From contig CANLAD010000001.1 of the NCBI GenBank assembly GCA_947488755.1, positions 2,799,501-2,863,500 on the forward strand: a stretch of 64,000 nt of DNA, given 5' to 3'. This DNA is from an uncultured Erythrobacter sp. (lineage in GTDB: Bacteria > Pseudomonadota > Alphaproteobacteria > Sphingomonadales > Sphingomonadaceae). Each line of letters opens with the position of its first letter. Positions within the stretch are counted from its first letter, which is position 1. The translations under genes and the position numbers were made by a program. Of the stretch, positions 20,070 through 28,865 are shown in pieces. The notes beneath the pieces are model-generated. The model was given only the letters and a program-made list of their open reading frames with translations, did no database searches and had not been told where the DNA came from.

Positions 20070-21632
20070 ATGGAGCCAGAGCATCTTCCGGATTCGATCC
20101 TCATCGTGGATTTCGGCAGTCAGGTCACGCAGCTGATCGCGCGCCGCGTGCGCGAGGCCGGCGTCTACTCCGAAATCGTCCCATTCAACGCGGCGAGCGA
20201 GGCATTCGAGCGTCTGTCGCCCAAGGGGATTATCCTGTCAGGCGGCCCGGCCAGCGTGAACGACGAAGATTCGCCGCTTGCCCCCGATCACTTCTATGAT
20301 GCGGGCGTCCCCATTCTGGGCATTTGCTACGGCCAGCAGGTCATGGCCAAGCAGCTTGGCGGCAGCGTGCGCAGCCACGACATGGGTGAATTTGGTCGGG
20401 CTTTCGTAGAGATCGGCACCGATTGCATGCTCTTCGACGGCATGTGGCAACCGGGCGAGCGCCATCAGGTATGGATGAGCCACGGCGACAAGGTTGAAAC
20501 TCTCGCGCCCGGTTTTTCGACCGTGGCGACATCTGAAGGCGCGCCATTCGCAATCAACGCGGACGAGGACCGCCGCTTTTATGGCATCCAGTTTCATCCC
20601 GAAGTGGTTCACACGCCCGACGGAGGCAGGCTGCTTGCCAATTTCGTACGTCATGTCTGCGGGCTGGCCGGCGACTGGACGATGGCGGAGTTTCGCAGGA
20701 CCAAGATCGAGGAAATTCGCGAACAGGTCGGTTCGGGCCGGGTCATTTGCGGGCTATCGGGCGGAGTGGACAGCGCAGTCGCTGCAGTGCTGATCCACGA
20801 GGCGATCGGCGACCAGCTCACCTGCGTCTTCGTCGACCACGGCCTGATGCGCATGAACGAGGCGGAGCAGGTCGTCGCCCTGTTTCGCGACAGTTACAAT
20901 ATCCCGCTGGTTCACGTGAATGCCGAGGAGCAGTTTCTTGGCGGGCTGGCTGGCGTGACCGACCCGGAAAAGAAGCGCAAATTCATCGGCGGGGCCTTCA
21001 TCGATCTGTTCGAGAAGGAAGCCAAAGCGGTCGGCGGCGCGGATTTCCTCGCTCAAGGCACGCTCTATCCCGACGTGATCGAAAGCGTGAGCTTCACTGG
21101 AGGGCCGAGCGTCACCATCAAGAGCCACCACAATGTCGGAGGCCTGCCCGAACGCATGAACATGCAATTGGTCGAGCCCTTGCGCGAACTGTTCAAGGAC
21201 GAAGTGCGTGAACTGGGCCGCGAACTCGGTCTGCCCGAGGCGTTTGTCGGCCGCCATCCCTTCCCGGGCCCCGGCCTCGCGATCCGCATCCCGGGCGAAG
21301 TGACGAAGGAACGCTGCGATATCCTGCGCAAGGCCGACGCGATCTACCTTGAGGAAATCCGCAATGCTGGGCTCTACGATGCGATCTGGCAGGCGTTCGC
21401 CGTGCTGCTGCCGGTCAAGACGGTTGGCGTGATGGGGGACGGGCGGACATATGACAGCGTGTGCGGTTTGCGCGCCGTCACCAGCACCGATGGGATGACG
21501 GCGGATGTCTATCCGTTCGATGCAGGTTTCCTGACACAGGTCGCAACCCGCATCGTAAACGAGGTCAAGGGCATCAACCGGGTGGTCTATGATTACACCA
21601 GCAAGCCGCCCGGTACGATCGAGTGGGAATAG
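20070..21632 (+). CDS. guaA: GMP synthase (glutamine-hydrolysing)
   Basis: This 520-residue enzyme converts XMP, glutamine and ATP to GMP in purine synthesis. It has a class I glutamine amidotransferase domain ([20 protein letters not shown], Cys in [23 protein letters not shown]), an ATP pyrophosphatase domain with P-loop [13 protein letters not shown], and a C-terminal dimerisation domain ([16 protein letters not shown] to [14 protein letters not shown]). It is full length. The 216-bp upstream gap shows no riboswitch that I recognise. Confidence 0.98.
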   Translation: MEPEHLPDSILIVDFGSQVTQLIARRVREAGVYSEIVPFNAASEAFERLSPKGIILSGGPASVNDEDSPLAPDHFYDAGVPILGICYGQQVMAKQLGGSVRSHDMGEFGRAFVEIGTDCMLFDGMWQPGERHQVWMSHGDKVETLAPGFSTVATSEGAPFAINADEDRRFYGIQFHPEVVHTPDGGRLLANFVRHVCGLAGDWTMAEFRRTKIEEIREQVGSGRVICGLSGGVDSAVAAVLIHEAIGDQLTCVFVDHGLMRMNEAEQVVALFRDSYNIPLVHVNAEEQFLGGLAGVTDPEKKRKFIGGAFIDLFEKEAKAVGGADFLAQGTLYPDVIESVSFTGGPSVTIKSHHNVGGLPERMNMQLVEPLRELFKDEVRELGRELGLPEAFVGRHPFPGPGLAIRIPGEVTKERCDILRKADAIYLEEIRNAGLYDAIWQAFAVLLPVKTVGVMGDGRTYDSVCGLRAVTSTDGMTADVYPFDAGFLTQVATRIVNEVKGINRVVYDYTSKPPGTIEWE

Positions 21633-21701
21633 GGGGCGTCGCCTCTGTTTTCGCTCGCGCGGACTTTTGATAGCTTTCACAAGCCATGACGGAGTGACCT
21701 G

Positions 21702-22313
21702 ATGATTGCGAGTTTTCGACCGTTGATTGCCGGGGCGCTTGTTTTGGCCGCAGGATGTTCGGAAACGCCAGCTGACCCGCCCGCGCTGACTGACGGCGCC
21801 TGGCAGGTCGACAGTGAAGCGTCGCGGCTCTCTTACGTTTCGGTCAAGGCGGGAGAAATCGCGGAAACCAATCGCTTCGAACGGCTGACCGGTTCGGTTT
21901 CGCCGAGCGGCGATGCGGTTATCGAAATCGACCTTTCGTCAGTTGATACCGGCGTGGAGATCCGAGATGAACGCATGCGCGACATCTTCTTCGAAGTGGC
22001 GAGCAATCCTTCAGCAACCGTGACTGCCGATATCGACCCTTCAGCTTTCGAAGTGCTGGGTATCGGTGAAAGCGTCACCCAGCCGCTTGAGGGAACGCTG
22101 TCGGTACGCGGGATCGACGCGCCTTTTGCGACCGATGTTACGGTCACGCGCGTAGGGCCGGATCGCGTCCTCGCCGTGTCTGACGAACCCATCATCGTCG
22201 AAGCCGGTCGTTACGACCTGATCGACCGACTGGGGCAATTGCAGGAACTCGCGGGACTGCCCTCGATCACGCCTGCCGTACCTGTGACCTTCTTACTCGC
22301 GCTCGAGCGCTGA
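21702..22313 (+). CDS. YceI-like family lipoprotein
   Basis: This 203-residue exported protein has lipobox LAAGC (Cys about 19). The mature part follows the YceI/lipocalin-like pattern: AWQVDSEASRLSYVSVKAG, SVSPSGDAVIEIDLSSVDTG and EIRDERMRDIFFEVASNPSA. YceI proteins bind isoprenoid quinone or other amphipathic lipids; a role in the periplasm is inferred. It stands 69 bp behind guaA in the same direction. Confidence 0.75.
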   Translation: MIASFRPLIAGALVLAAGCSETPADPPALTDGAWQVDSEASRLSYVSVKAGEIAETNRFERLTGSVSPSGDAVIEIDLSSVDTGVEIRDERMRDIFFEVASNPSATVTADIDPSAFEVLGIGESVTQPLEGTLSVRGIDAPFATDVTVTRVGPDRVLAVSDEPIIVEAGRYDLIDRLGQLQELAGLPSITPAVPVTFLLALER

Positions 22314-22398
22314 CGAGCGGGACGGGCCAGCGCGGAACCGCCGCTTCGCCCCGCGCGTATCCTTGGCACGAAAGAAATCCGAGAGGGAGACGGTGATC

Positions 22399-22842
22399 AT
22401 GCGGCTATCTACATTTGCTATCGGCGCGGCGGCGCTCGCGTTGTCCGGTTGCGAGACCGTGCAACAGACCTATACCGAAGCGATCTCCGCGACCTATACC
22501 GCTGAATTGTCGGGCGCGAACGAAGTCCACCAGGGCGATCCCGACGGATCAGGCTCGGCTGAGATCAGCTTTGCCGACGAACTGAAGCGGGTGTGCTGGG
22601 ATCTAAACGACCTGCAGGGACTCGCACCGATCACAGGCGCGCACATCCATAAAGGTCGCGCCGGCGAAGACGGAGCCGTGGTGCTTGCACTGTCGCAGGC
22701 GACCGAAGGCGGCTGGCGCGGGTGCAGCAGCGACACTGCCTGGGTACAGAACGCCTTTCAGGAAGGACTCGCGAACTACTACGTCAATGTCCACACGGCC
22801 GAATATCCCAATGGCGCGATCCGGGGTCAGCTTCGGCCGTGA
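22399..22842 (+). CDS. CHRD domain lipoprotein
   Basis: This 147-residue exported protein has a lipobox (LALSGC) and then a CHRD domain: ATYTAELSGANEVHQGDPDG, GSAEISF, GAHIHKGRAGEDGAVVLAL and NYYVNVHTAEYPNGAIRGQL. The CHRD domain is found in chordin and many bacterial secreted proteins; its molecular role is unknown. Start ATG 22399 with GAGAGGGAGA upstream; a GTG at 22393 is also possible. Confidence 0.85.
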   Translation: MRLSTFAIGAAALALSGCETVQQTYTEAISATYTAELSGANEVHQGDPDGSGSAEISFADELKRVCWDLNDLQGLAPITGAHIHKGRAGEDGAVVLALSQATEGGWRGCSSDTAWVQNAFQEGLANYYVNVHTAEYPNGAIRGQLRP

Positions 22843-22860
22843 CGTGCTGCGCTGGTTCGA

Positions 22861-23586
22861 ATGGCTCCCGGCGATAGACAGCTTCCCCTCGGACCCGATC
22901 TCCGGACCGATATCCTTCGTAAAACTCAGGTCGCGTTGATCGAGCGGTTCGGTCGGATCGTGCGCCCGCCGGAAAAGCGCCGCGATCCGGCGTGGGTTTT
23001 GGTCCATGGGGTGATCGGAGCGCAGACCAGAACTGCCGCATCGAACGCCTCTACCGATGCCCTTTTGGCAGAATACGGCACATGGGAAGCGCTGGCGGCG
23101 GTTGCGGCATCGGACATCGAAGCGCGATTGCAGCGCCAGACCTTTCCCAACGTCGCCGCTCGCCGGCTCAAGGATTGTCTCAACGCAATTATCGACGCGC
23201 GCGGGAGTGTCGATCTGCGCCACCTGTCCAATCTTCCGACCGCCGAAGCGATGGCGTGGCTTGAGAAGCTACCCGGTGTTGCTCGCAAAATCAGCGCGGG
23301 CGTAATGAACGCAAGCACGTTCGAACGCCGCGCGATGGTGATCGATGGGCATCATCGCCGGATCATGCAGCGCATGGGAATTGTCCCGCCCAAAGCCGAC
23401 ACAACGCGGGCGTATGACGCACTGATGCCGGTGGTGCCATCCGAATGGTCCGCCGCCGATATGGACGAACATCACCTGCTACTGAAATCGCTGGGTCAGA
23501 CATATTGCCGACCGCGCACGCCCCGGTGCGATGCCTGTCCGGTGCGTGAGCTGTGCCCGACCGGCATCGCGAAGGCTTCCGGATAA
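22861..23586 (+). CDS. Endonuclease III-like HhH-GPD DNA glycosylase with iron-sulfur cluster
   Basis: This 241-residue DNA repair protein belongs to the endonuclease III superfamily. It has a helix-hairpin-helix (LEKLPGVARKISAGVM, with the likely catalytic Lys), an Asp in MVIDGHHRRIMQRMG, and the [4Fe-4S] loop CRPRTPRCDACPVRELC. It is more divergent than the second copy 350 bp downstream and has a long N-terminus, so it is probably a paralogue with a different lesion preference (inference). It begins 18 bp after the CHRD gene. Confidence 0.83.
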   Translation: MAPGDRQLPLGPDLRTDILRKTQVALIERFGRIVRPPEKRRDPAWVLVHGVIGAQTRTAASNASTDALLAEYGTWEALAAVAASDIEARLQRQTFPNVAARRLKDCLNAIIDARGSVDLRHLSNLPTAEAMAWLEKLPGVARKISAGVMNASTFERRAMVIDGHHRRIMQRMGIVPPKADTTRAYDALMPVVPSEWSAADMDEHHLLLKSLGQTYCRPRTPRCDACPVRELCPTGIAKASG

Positions 23587-23629
23587 TTCCGCACGCCCAT
23601 GCGTATGTTGCCCGAGGAGCACGCGCGTG

Positions 23630-23938
23630 ATGGATATCGATGTCGATAGAATGAAGATCGATGGCACGGTCAATTCGATCAGCGAGGCGATCGTGGCAGA
23701 CCTTGCCGACAAGAACCTCGATTTCGAGCGCGCCGACAGCCTGACCAACATGCCGCGCGCCTTCGAGGACCATGCCGAACATCAACTCGCGCCAATCGTG
23801 AAGCTGAAATCGCTGGTCGTGAAGCGCGACCTGCCCAAATCCGCATGGCTCGACGGGAGCGTGGTCGAGCGGGTCGCGGATCATGCGCGCGATTGCGGCG
23901 ACCTGTTGGCTTTCGGCCAGACCGCGCTGGAGGGCTGA
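23630..23938 (+). CDS. Hypothetical protein of 102 residues
   Basis: I do not recognise a family. The sequence is MDIDVDRMKIDGTVNSISEA, followed by helical charged segments (ADLADKNLDFERADSLTNMP, FEDHAEHQLAPIVKLKSLV) with no signal peptide or membrane segment. Start ATG 23630 follows GAGGAGC. Its stop codon is 3 bp before the proposed nth start and in the same frame, and the nth Shine-Dalgarno lies inside its last codons, so the two are translationally linked. Confidence 0.6.
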   Translation: MDIDVDRMKIDGTVNSISEAIVADLADKNLDFERADSLTNMPRAFEDHAEHQLAPIVKLKSLVVKRDLPKSAWLDGSVVERVADHARDCGDLLAFGQTALEG

Positions 23939-23941
23939 GCG

Positions 23942-24592
23942 ATCCTTACACAAGCGCAGGTCGAAGAGGTTTATCGCGAGCTCGCCGAAGCGATGCCGGG
24001 TCGCACGAAGGGGGCAAAGGGACCGAAGGGTCAGCCCGACGCGTTCCGTTCATGCATCTCTTGCATGCTCTCGGCCCAGTCGCTCGATCGCAACACCGCC
24101 GCTGCGACCAAGGCCCTGTTCAAGCTTGCCAAAACGCCTGAGGCGATGCTTGCGCTGGACGATGAGGCGATTGCCGCCGCGATCAAACCGTGCGGGCTTT
24201 ACAACAACAAGACGCGCAACATCCGCAAGTTCTGCACCGCGCTGCTCGAAGAGCACGACGGCGTCGTTCCGAACACGCGCGAGGGGCTGCTCAGCCTGCC
24301 GGGCATCGGGCGCAAATGCGCGGATATCGTGATGAGCTTCACCTTTGGTGAGGACGTGATCGCGGTCGACACCCATGTCCATCGCGTGTGCAACCGCATC
24401 GGCCTGACCGAGGCAAAGACCGCCGAAAAGACCGCACAGCAACTCGAGGAGCGCAGCCCGGACTGGGCGATGCGCGACGGACATTTCTGGCTGATCCAGT
24501 TCGGCAAGCGCGTGTGCCGCGCTCGCGTGCCGAAATGCGAAATCTGCGTGGTGAGCGATCTGTGCGAGACTGGTCCGATCGAGCGGGACTAG
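23942..24592 (+). CDS. nth: Endonuclease III (DNA glycosylase/AP lyase), apparent AUC start
   Basis: This 216-residue base-excision repair enzyme removes oxidised pyrimidines. Motifs are LSAQSLDRNTAAATKALF, GLYNNKTRNIRKF, helix-hairpin-helix LLSLPGIGRKCADIVM (catalytic Lys), AVDTHVHRVCNRIG (catalytic Asp) and the [4Fe-4S] loop CRARVPKCEICVVSDLC. The first ATG (23993) would drop the N-terminal helix. The same frame upstream encodes ILTQAQVEEVYRELAEAMPG, which aligns with the start of E. coli Nth, and contains no ATG, GTG or TTG after the preceding stop. ATC at 23942 lies 7 nt after GGAGGG. I therefore place the start there; ATG 23993 is the conservative alternative. Confidence 0.85.
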   Translation: MLTQAQVEEVYRELAEAMPGRTKGAKGPKGQPDAFRSCISCMLSAQSLDRNTAAATKALFKLAKTPEAMLALDDEAIAAAIKPCGLYNNKTRNIRKFCTALLEEHDGVVPNTREGLLSLPGIGRKCADIVMSFTFGEDVIAVDTHVHRVCNRIGLTEAKTAEKTAQQLEERSPDWAMRDGHFWLIQFGKRVCRARVPKCEICVVSDLCETGPIERD

Positions 24593-24698
24593 CGCTGACG
24601 CTACGGCGGACGCGCCCTTGGAAAAACCGCGCTTGCATGGTCAGCGATTCTCCGCTTGTCTTCGCACCAAATCGCAATTGCCCTCAGGAGACACGCCC

Positions 24699-25685
24699 AT
24701 GAAAACCGCCATCACGCAAATGTTCGGCATCGAGCACCCCATCATCCAGGGCGGCATGCACTATGTCGGCTTCGCGGAAATGGCCGCTGCGGTCTCGAAC
24801 GCAGGCGGGCTCGGCATCATCACCGGGCTGACGCAGGGCACGCCCGAGAAGCTCGCCAATGAAATCGCGCGCTGCAAAGACATGACCGACAAGCCGTTCG
24901 GCGTGAACCTCACGATCCTGCCCACGCTCACTCCGCCCGATTATCCAGGACTGTTGAAGGCGGTGATCGAAGGCGGTGTGCCGGTGGTTGAAACCGCGGG
25001 GCGCAACCCGATCGAACTGCTCGGGCCGCTAAAGGATGCCGGGATCAAGGTGATCCACAAATGCACCAGCGTGCGCCACAGTCTCAAGGCGCAGGAGATC
25101 GGTTGCGACGCGGTCAGCGTCGACGGGTTTGAATGCGGCGGCCATCCGGGCGAGGACGATGTCCCGAACTTCATCCTGCTCCCGCGCGCTGCGGACGAAC
25201 TCGATATTCCCTTCGTCTCCAGCGGGGGCATGGCCGATGGCCGCAGCCTGGTGGCCAGCCTGGCCATGGGCGCTGAAGGCATGAACATGGGCACCCGCTT
25301 CATCGCCACCAAGGAAGCGCCGGTGCACGACAACGTGAAGCGCGCCATCGTCGAGGCGAGCGAACTCGATACACGCCTGGTGATGCGGCCTCTGCGCAAC
25401 ACCGAGCGCGTGCTGGCCAACGATGCGGTCGATCGCCTGCTTGAAAAGGAGAAGGAGCTCGGCGATGCGCTGACCATCCAGGACATCCTGCCCGAGGTTG
25501 CCGGTGTTTATCCGGCGATCATGATGGAAGGCGAGATGGACAAGGGCGCATGGAGCTGCGGCATGGTCGCCGGACTGATCTCCGATATTCCGACCTGCAA
25601 AGAGCTTATCGACGGCATCATGCAGCAGGCCGACGAGATCCTCGCGCGGATGAATGCGATGTCGAAACAGCCGGTCGCCGCCTGA
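24699..25685 (+). CDS. Nitronate monooxygenase-like FMN-dependent oxidoreductase
   Basis: This 328-residue TIM-barrel flavoenzyme of the NMO/2-nitropropane dioxygenase family shows GIEHPIIQGGMHYVGFAEMA, AGGLGIITG, CTSVRHSLKAQEIGCDAVSV, GFECGGHPGEDDV, PFVSSGGMADGRSL and MGTRFIATKEAPVHDNVK. The family also includes enoyl-ACP reductase FabK and other FMN reductases, so the substrate is uncertain. Start ATG 24699 follows CAGGAGA; upstream starts lack a ribosome site. Confidence 0.88.
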   Translation: MKTAITQMFGIEHPIIQGGMHYVGFAEMAAAVSNAGGLGIITGLTQGTPEKLANEIARCKDMTDKPFGVNLTILPTLTPPDYPGLLKAVIEGGVPVVETAGRNPIELLGPLKDAGIKVIHKCTSVRHSLKAQEIGCDAVSVDGFECGGHPGEDDVPNFILLPRAADELDIPFVSSGGMADGRSLVASLAMGAEGMNMGTRFIATKEAPVHDNVKRAIVEASELDTRLVMRPLRNTERVLANDAVDRLLEKEKELGDALTIQDILPEVAGVYPAIMMEGEMDKGAWSCGMVAGLISDIPTCKELIDGIMQQADEILARMNAMSKQPVAA

Positions 25686-25914
25686 CGCATCTGTCGCGCT
25701 ACGCTGTCCAATTTGTGCTGCGAGCGGTGCCCGCAGCAATCGCTAACGAGCAGCTACGTATCCCCACGAATACCGCTTCGTGGTTCCGTCCGTAATTTGA
25801 TCGATGACCTTCGGGATCGCCCTACCGTCGCGGTGGGATCACCGGGGGACCGGGTCGAAAACTTGGACATGCGCGGTCGCTGTGGGAGTGGCGCCGTGCC
25901 ATCGGGAGCGGGAT

Positions 25915-26640
25915 ATGCATCAGCTATCGTCGCTTGAGGTATGGGTCGTGCTGTTCGCAGCCGGCTGTGCCTTGGGCTGGATTGTAGGCACAACAAACGG
26001 AGCCGCACGGCGTCATCGGGCGCTTGCAGGCGATCCTGAGCTGGATGGAGCATTCGGGTTCGAAACGATGTTTTCGGGCAGCCCTGCGTCAGAAAGCCAA
26101 TCCGATAAGGCGATCGAAGCTGCGCGGGTCGGACGGGTTACGGGCTTGGGCGCGCACCAACCGCCGCGGCATGCAGATGCAGCTGCGCACACACCGGTCG
26201 AAACGCGGGCCATGCTGCGTCGGCAGACCTTCGCCGAAATGCCTCCGCTGCCCCAACTGCGCGCGCAAACCATGTCTGCGCGAGAAAGCGAGAGGGTCTG
26301 GGAAGCGGCGGATATTCCCGAAATGCTGCCGTGCACTGTCGATACTGCTTCGCACGATGTCTTGCGTCATTATCGCCGATCGCTCGTGGAGCTTGAGAGG
26401 GTCACAAAGCGACCAAGCGGAGCAGAGGAGGGTCTGACGGGACCACAGCCCCTCGAACAGGCAAGCGTTATGCTTTCACCCGCTTTCGACCCGTGCATGG
26501 CTGGCGCGGCGGATCGGTTTCGCCGTGTGATCGCGCAATCGACACCGCGTCCACGCTACCACTCGGACGGTTTTCAGGACAGGAGCCTGAGCGGGGAAAC
26601 GCGCTCTTGCCCTCAGCCGTCCTTGTCGGCCCGCGTGTAG
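25915..26640 (+). CDS. Hypothetical single-pass membrane protein
   Basis: This 241-residue protein has one N-terminal membrane segment (VWVVLFAAGCALGWIVG, residues about 9-25) followed by a long, charged, probably disordered cytoplasmic region. I recognise no family. Start ATG 25915 follows GGGAGCGGG. Its 3' end overlaps the convergent gene at 26613 by 28 bp. Database support would be needed to be sure the full length is coding. Confidence 0.45.
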   Translation: MHQLSSLEVWVVLFAAGCALGWIVGTTNGAARRHRALAGDPELDGAFGFETMFSGSPASESQSDKAIEAARVGRVTGLGAHQPPRHADAAAHTPVETRAMLRRQTFAEMPPLPQLRAQTMSARESERVWEAADIPEMLPCTVDTASHDVLRHYRRSLVELERVTKRPSGAEEGLTGPQPLEQASVMLSPAFDPCMAGAADRFRRVIAQSTPRPRYHSDGFQDRSLSGETRSCPQPSLSARV

Positions 26641-27062
26641 GGGATGAACTCATCGAAGAAGACCGCACCGGTGAAGAAGCCGAGCACCGGGTCGATCTTT
26701 GTCACTACGTCCTGCCGGCACAATTGCGTCGCGTTGAACCGGCGTGAGACGAGCGCATCGCGGCGATCGATGTCTTCCGGGTTCTGAGTACGCTGGACAT
26801 AGATCGTGTTGCCCGAACCGTAGACATAGGCAGTGCCCTCGATCACGGTCATGCGGTCTGTGCCCAGTTGGCGAATGCAGTTCTGCGGTTCGCCCGCCAC
26901 GCGCCCTTCGAGCAAGCGCGCCAGTCGCTCTTCGCCTTCGGTCAACTGCTCGGTTTCGGGATCATCGCCGTCCTGCGCCGCCGCCGGATGCATCGCGACA
27001 AGGCCCAGCGCCATCGTCGGCAAAGCCGCAAAGCGCAGCAGTCTCGAGGTTGAACTCGTCAT
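26613..27062 (-). CDS. Hypothetical secreted protein
   Basis: This 149-residue protein has a signal peptide (MTSSTSRLLRFAALPTMALGL, cleavage near AAA-QD). The mature part has EGEERLARLLEGRVAGEPQNC, GTDRMTVIEGTAYVYGSGNT and two cysteines (NCIRQL, LCRQDVV) that could pair. It resembles uncharacterised exported proteins of sphingomonads; the function is unknown. Start ATG 27062 follows GGAGA. Confidence 0.65.
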   Translation of the reverse strand: MTSSTSRLLRFAALPTMALGLVAMHPAAAQDGDDPETEQLTEGEERLARLLEGRVAGEPQNCIRQLGTDRMTVIEGTAYVYGSGNTIYVQRTQNPEDIDRRDALVSRRFNATQLCRQDVVTKIDPVLGFFTGAVFFDEFIPYTRADKDG

Positions 27063-27162
27063 AGCAAGTCTCCGTTTCAGCAAGATCGATTGACTACGAT
27101 AGCGCGATCTCTCTGAACGGTCGATGAGTGCCGGGCTGAGCGTGCGACCCGGCAGGGTTGGA

Positions 27163-27708
27163 TCATTCGTATTCGAGCGTCACGTCGAACTCGCCGCGAT
27201 AAATGCCGGGCGTCTGACGCGCGGCGACCTGCAAACGGCCTGCGATCGTGAACGAGAAATAGCCGTCGGGATTGATGATCCGGAACCGGCGAGGATTGGT
27301 GGTGATGCGGATTGGCGGGCGGCTGCCGATCAGCACCTGGTCCATGATCATGGTTTCGGTGCCGCCTTCGCGCGTCAGCGTATAGGTCTCGGCATCGACA
27401 TTGATGAGAACCCGCTGGTTGAACACGCCATAGCCCCAGAACCGCGCAGGTTGCTGCGTGCCGTTGATCTGCGTCGTGCCGCCGGTCGTCGTCACCGCGC
27501 CTTCGGAATCCATCACCACGCTGCCTGCCGATCCGCCCGGCACGATCTGCCCGAAATCGAGATCGAGTTCCTTCACGAAGCTGAGCGGTGTGACGAGAAA
27601 GGCGCGCGATTCCGCCGTATCATTGTTCTGCGCAGCCACAGCCGTTGACGCCGCGCCCGCCAGGAACGCTGCCACAACCAACAAAATTCGCCTGAAATGC
27701 GCAGTCAT
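27163..27708 (-). CDS. DUF4402 domain secreted protein
   Basis: This 181-residue exported protein has a signal peptide (cleavage near AVAA-QN). The DUF4402 pattern is clear: FVKELDLDFGQIVPGGSAGS, VVMDSEGAVTTTGG, ARFWGYGVFNQRVLIN and a final PGIYRGEFDVTLEYE. DUF4402 proteins are thought to have a pilin or Spy-like beta-sandwich and are abundant in sphingomonads; the function is unestablished. A second member is encoded 415 bp upstream on the same strand. Confidence 0.85.
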   Translation of the reverse strand: MTAHFRRILLVVAAFLAGAASTAVAAQNNDTAESRAFLVTPLSFVKELDLDFGQIVPGGSAGSVVMDSEGAVTTTGGTTQINGTQQPARFWGYGVFNQRVLINVDAETYTLTREGGTETMIMDQVLIGSRPPIRITTNPRRFRIINPDGYFSFTIAGRLQVAARQTPGIYRGEFDVTLEYE

Positions 27709-27807
27709 TACGCGCCCTATGCCCACGTTAACCCGAGGCGCGCTTCTAACCGTAAGACGTTAACAAATTCCGGCAGTCGCGGCTTGCCAGCGAGCGCTTG
27801 TCTCGCC

Positions 27808-28068
27808 CTATCTGTGGCCCGGATCGCCGCCTTCGGAAATATCTCGCAGCTTGGAATGATCTGCCCCGTCGGCTGGCCCGTCCTTCAGCACGAAGCGCCG
27901 GTCACAATAGCCGCAATCGACATAGCCGTGCTCGTCGATTTGCAGATAGATGCGCGGGTGACCCAGGGCCGCAGGGCGATAGCCTGCTCCCCCACGGATA
28001 TTGCTGGCGCCGTCGCACGAGACCCGGCGTGTTTCGACCGTTATCACTTCTGGAGGAGGGACATGCAT
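27808..28068 (-). CDS. Zinc-finger (zf-CHCC) domain protein
   Basis: This 86-residue protein carries Cys19, His37 (GHPRIYLQID) and a CGYC pair (DCGYCDRRFVLKDG), the zf-CHCC pattern shared with the NDUFS6-type zinc subunit of respiratory complex I. Alphaproteobacteria usually encode one such small protein. It sits between two DUF4402 genes on the same strand, with no obvious functional link. Confidence 0.8.
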   Translation of the reverse strand: MHVPPPEVITVETRRVSCDGASNIRGGAGYRPAALGHPRIYLQIDEHGYVDCGYCDRRFVLKDGPADGADHSKLRDISEGGDPGHR

Positions 28069-28122
28069 CGCCGCGCTCGATAATCGCGCACCCGCGCAAA
28101 TTCAATCGCCGAATGATCCAGT

Positions 28123-28716
28123 CTATCGGTAATCGAGCCGAATTTCGAATGTGCCGGTGTATATTCCAGGTGCCTGATTGGCGTTGACCCCAAGCGTCCC
28201 GCCGACCCTGAAGGTGAACGAGCCGTCGGGCGAACCGATCGTGTAGCGCTCCCAGTTCGGGTTCGAGCGCACTGGAACGAGCGAGGGGTTGCCGTCGATC
28301 GTGATGTCGGTGACGATCATGTCCTCGCCCGGACCCGTCAGCGTGATTGTCCGACCAATGGGCCTGCGAACGCGCACGCGCTGACCGGTCGGTCCCGATC
28401 CCCCGAAGACGGCGGGCTGACACGTGCCGGAATGAACGATGCCCCCGGTGGTCGTGCAATTCGCGGTTGGCGTCGGCGTGAGCACGATGGTTCCGCCCGA
28501 GGGGCCGAAGATGTTGCCGAAATCTAGGTCAGCCAGCTTGGTTATGCTGAGCGGCTCGATCACGCCGACGCGCGCATCGCCCGAGGCAGTCTGCGATTGC
28601 GCCATCGCATTGCTGGACAACGCGGCGAGCAGGCACGCGACGGCCAGGCGTGCATATTGTCGCAGCACGGGTGCACAGGGGGAGAGGGGCGCAGTCAGCT
28701 TCACGCCATGCGCCAT
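28123..28716 (-). CDS. DUF4402 domain secreted protein (second copy)
   Basis: This protein of about 197 residues has an N-terminal signal region (LRQYARLAVACLLAALSSN, cleavage near AMA-QS). DUF4402 hallmarks are ITKLADLDFGNIFGPSGGTI, VLTPTPTANC, PAVFGGSGPTGQRVRV and PGIYTGTFEIRLDYR. It is a diverged paralogue of the 27163-27708 gene. An upstream ATG at 28743 would lengthen the N-terminus before the signal peptide. Confidence 0.85.
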   Translation of the reverse strand: MAHGVKLTAPLSPCAPVLRQYARLAVACLLAALSSNAMAQSQTASGDARVGVIEPLSITKLADLDFGNIFGPSGGTIVLTPTPTANCTTTGGIVHSGTCQPAVFGGSGPTGQRVRVRRPIGRTITLTGPGEDMIVTDITIDGNPSLVPVRSNPNWERYTIGSPDGSFTFRVGGTLGVNANQAPGIYTGTFEIRLDYR

Positions 28717-28865
28717 AAGGATGGGCCATGATACGATCCCCAACGAATATGGTTAATTTCACGTGTCGCGATCGGCATCAAAAGGCGCGAGAGCCTGCGC
28801 CGATCTGGTATCGGCGGAGTGGGCGGGACTTGCGCCCTTCCCATGCGGCCTTAAGGCCATGCGCC

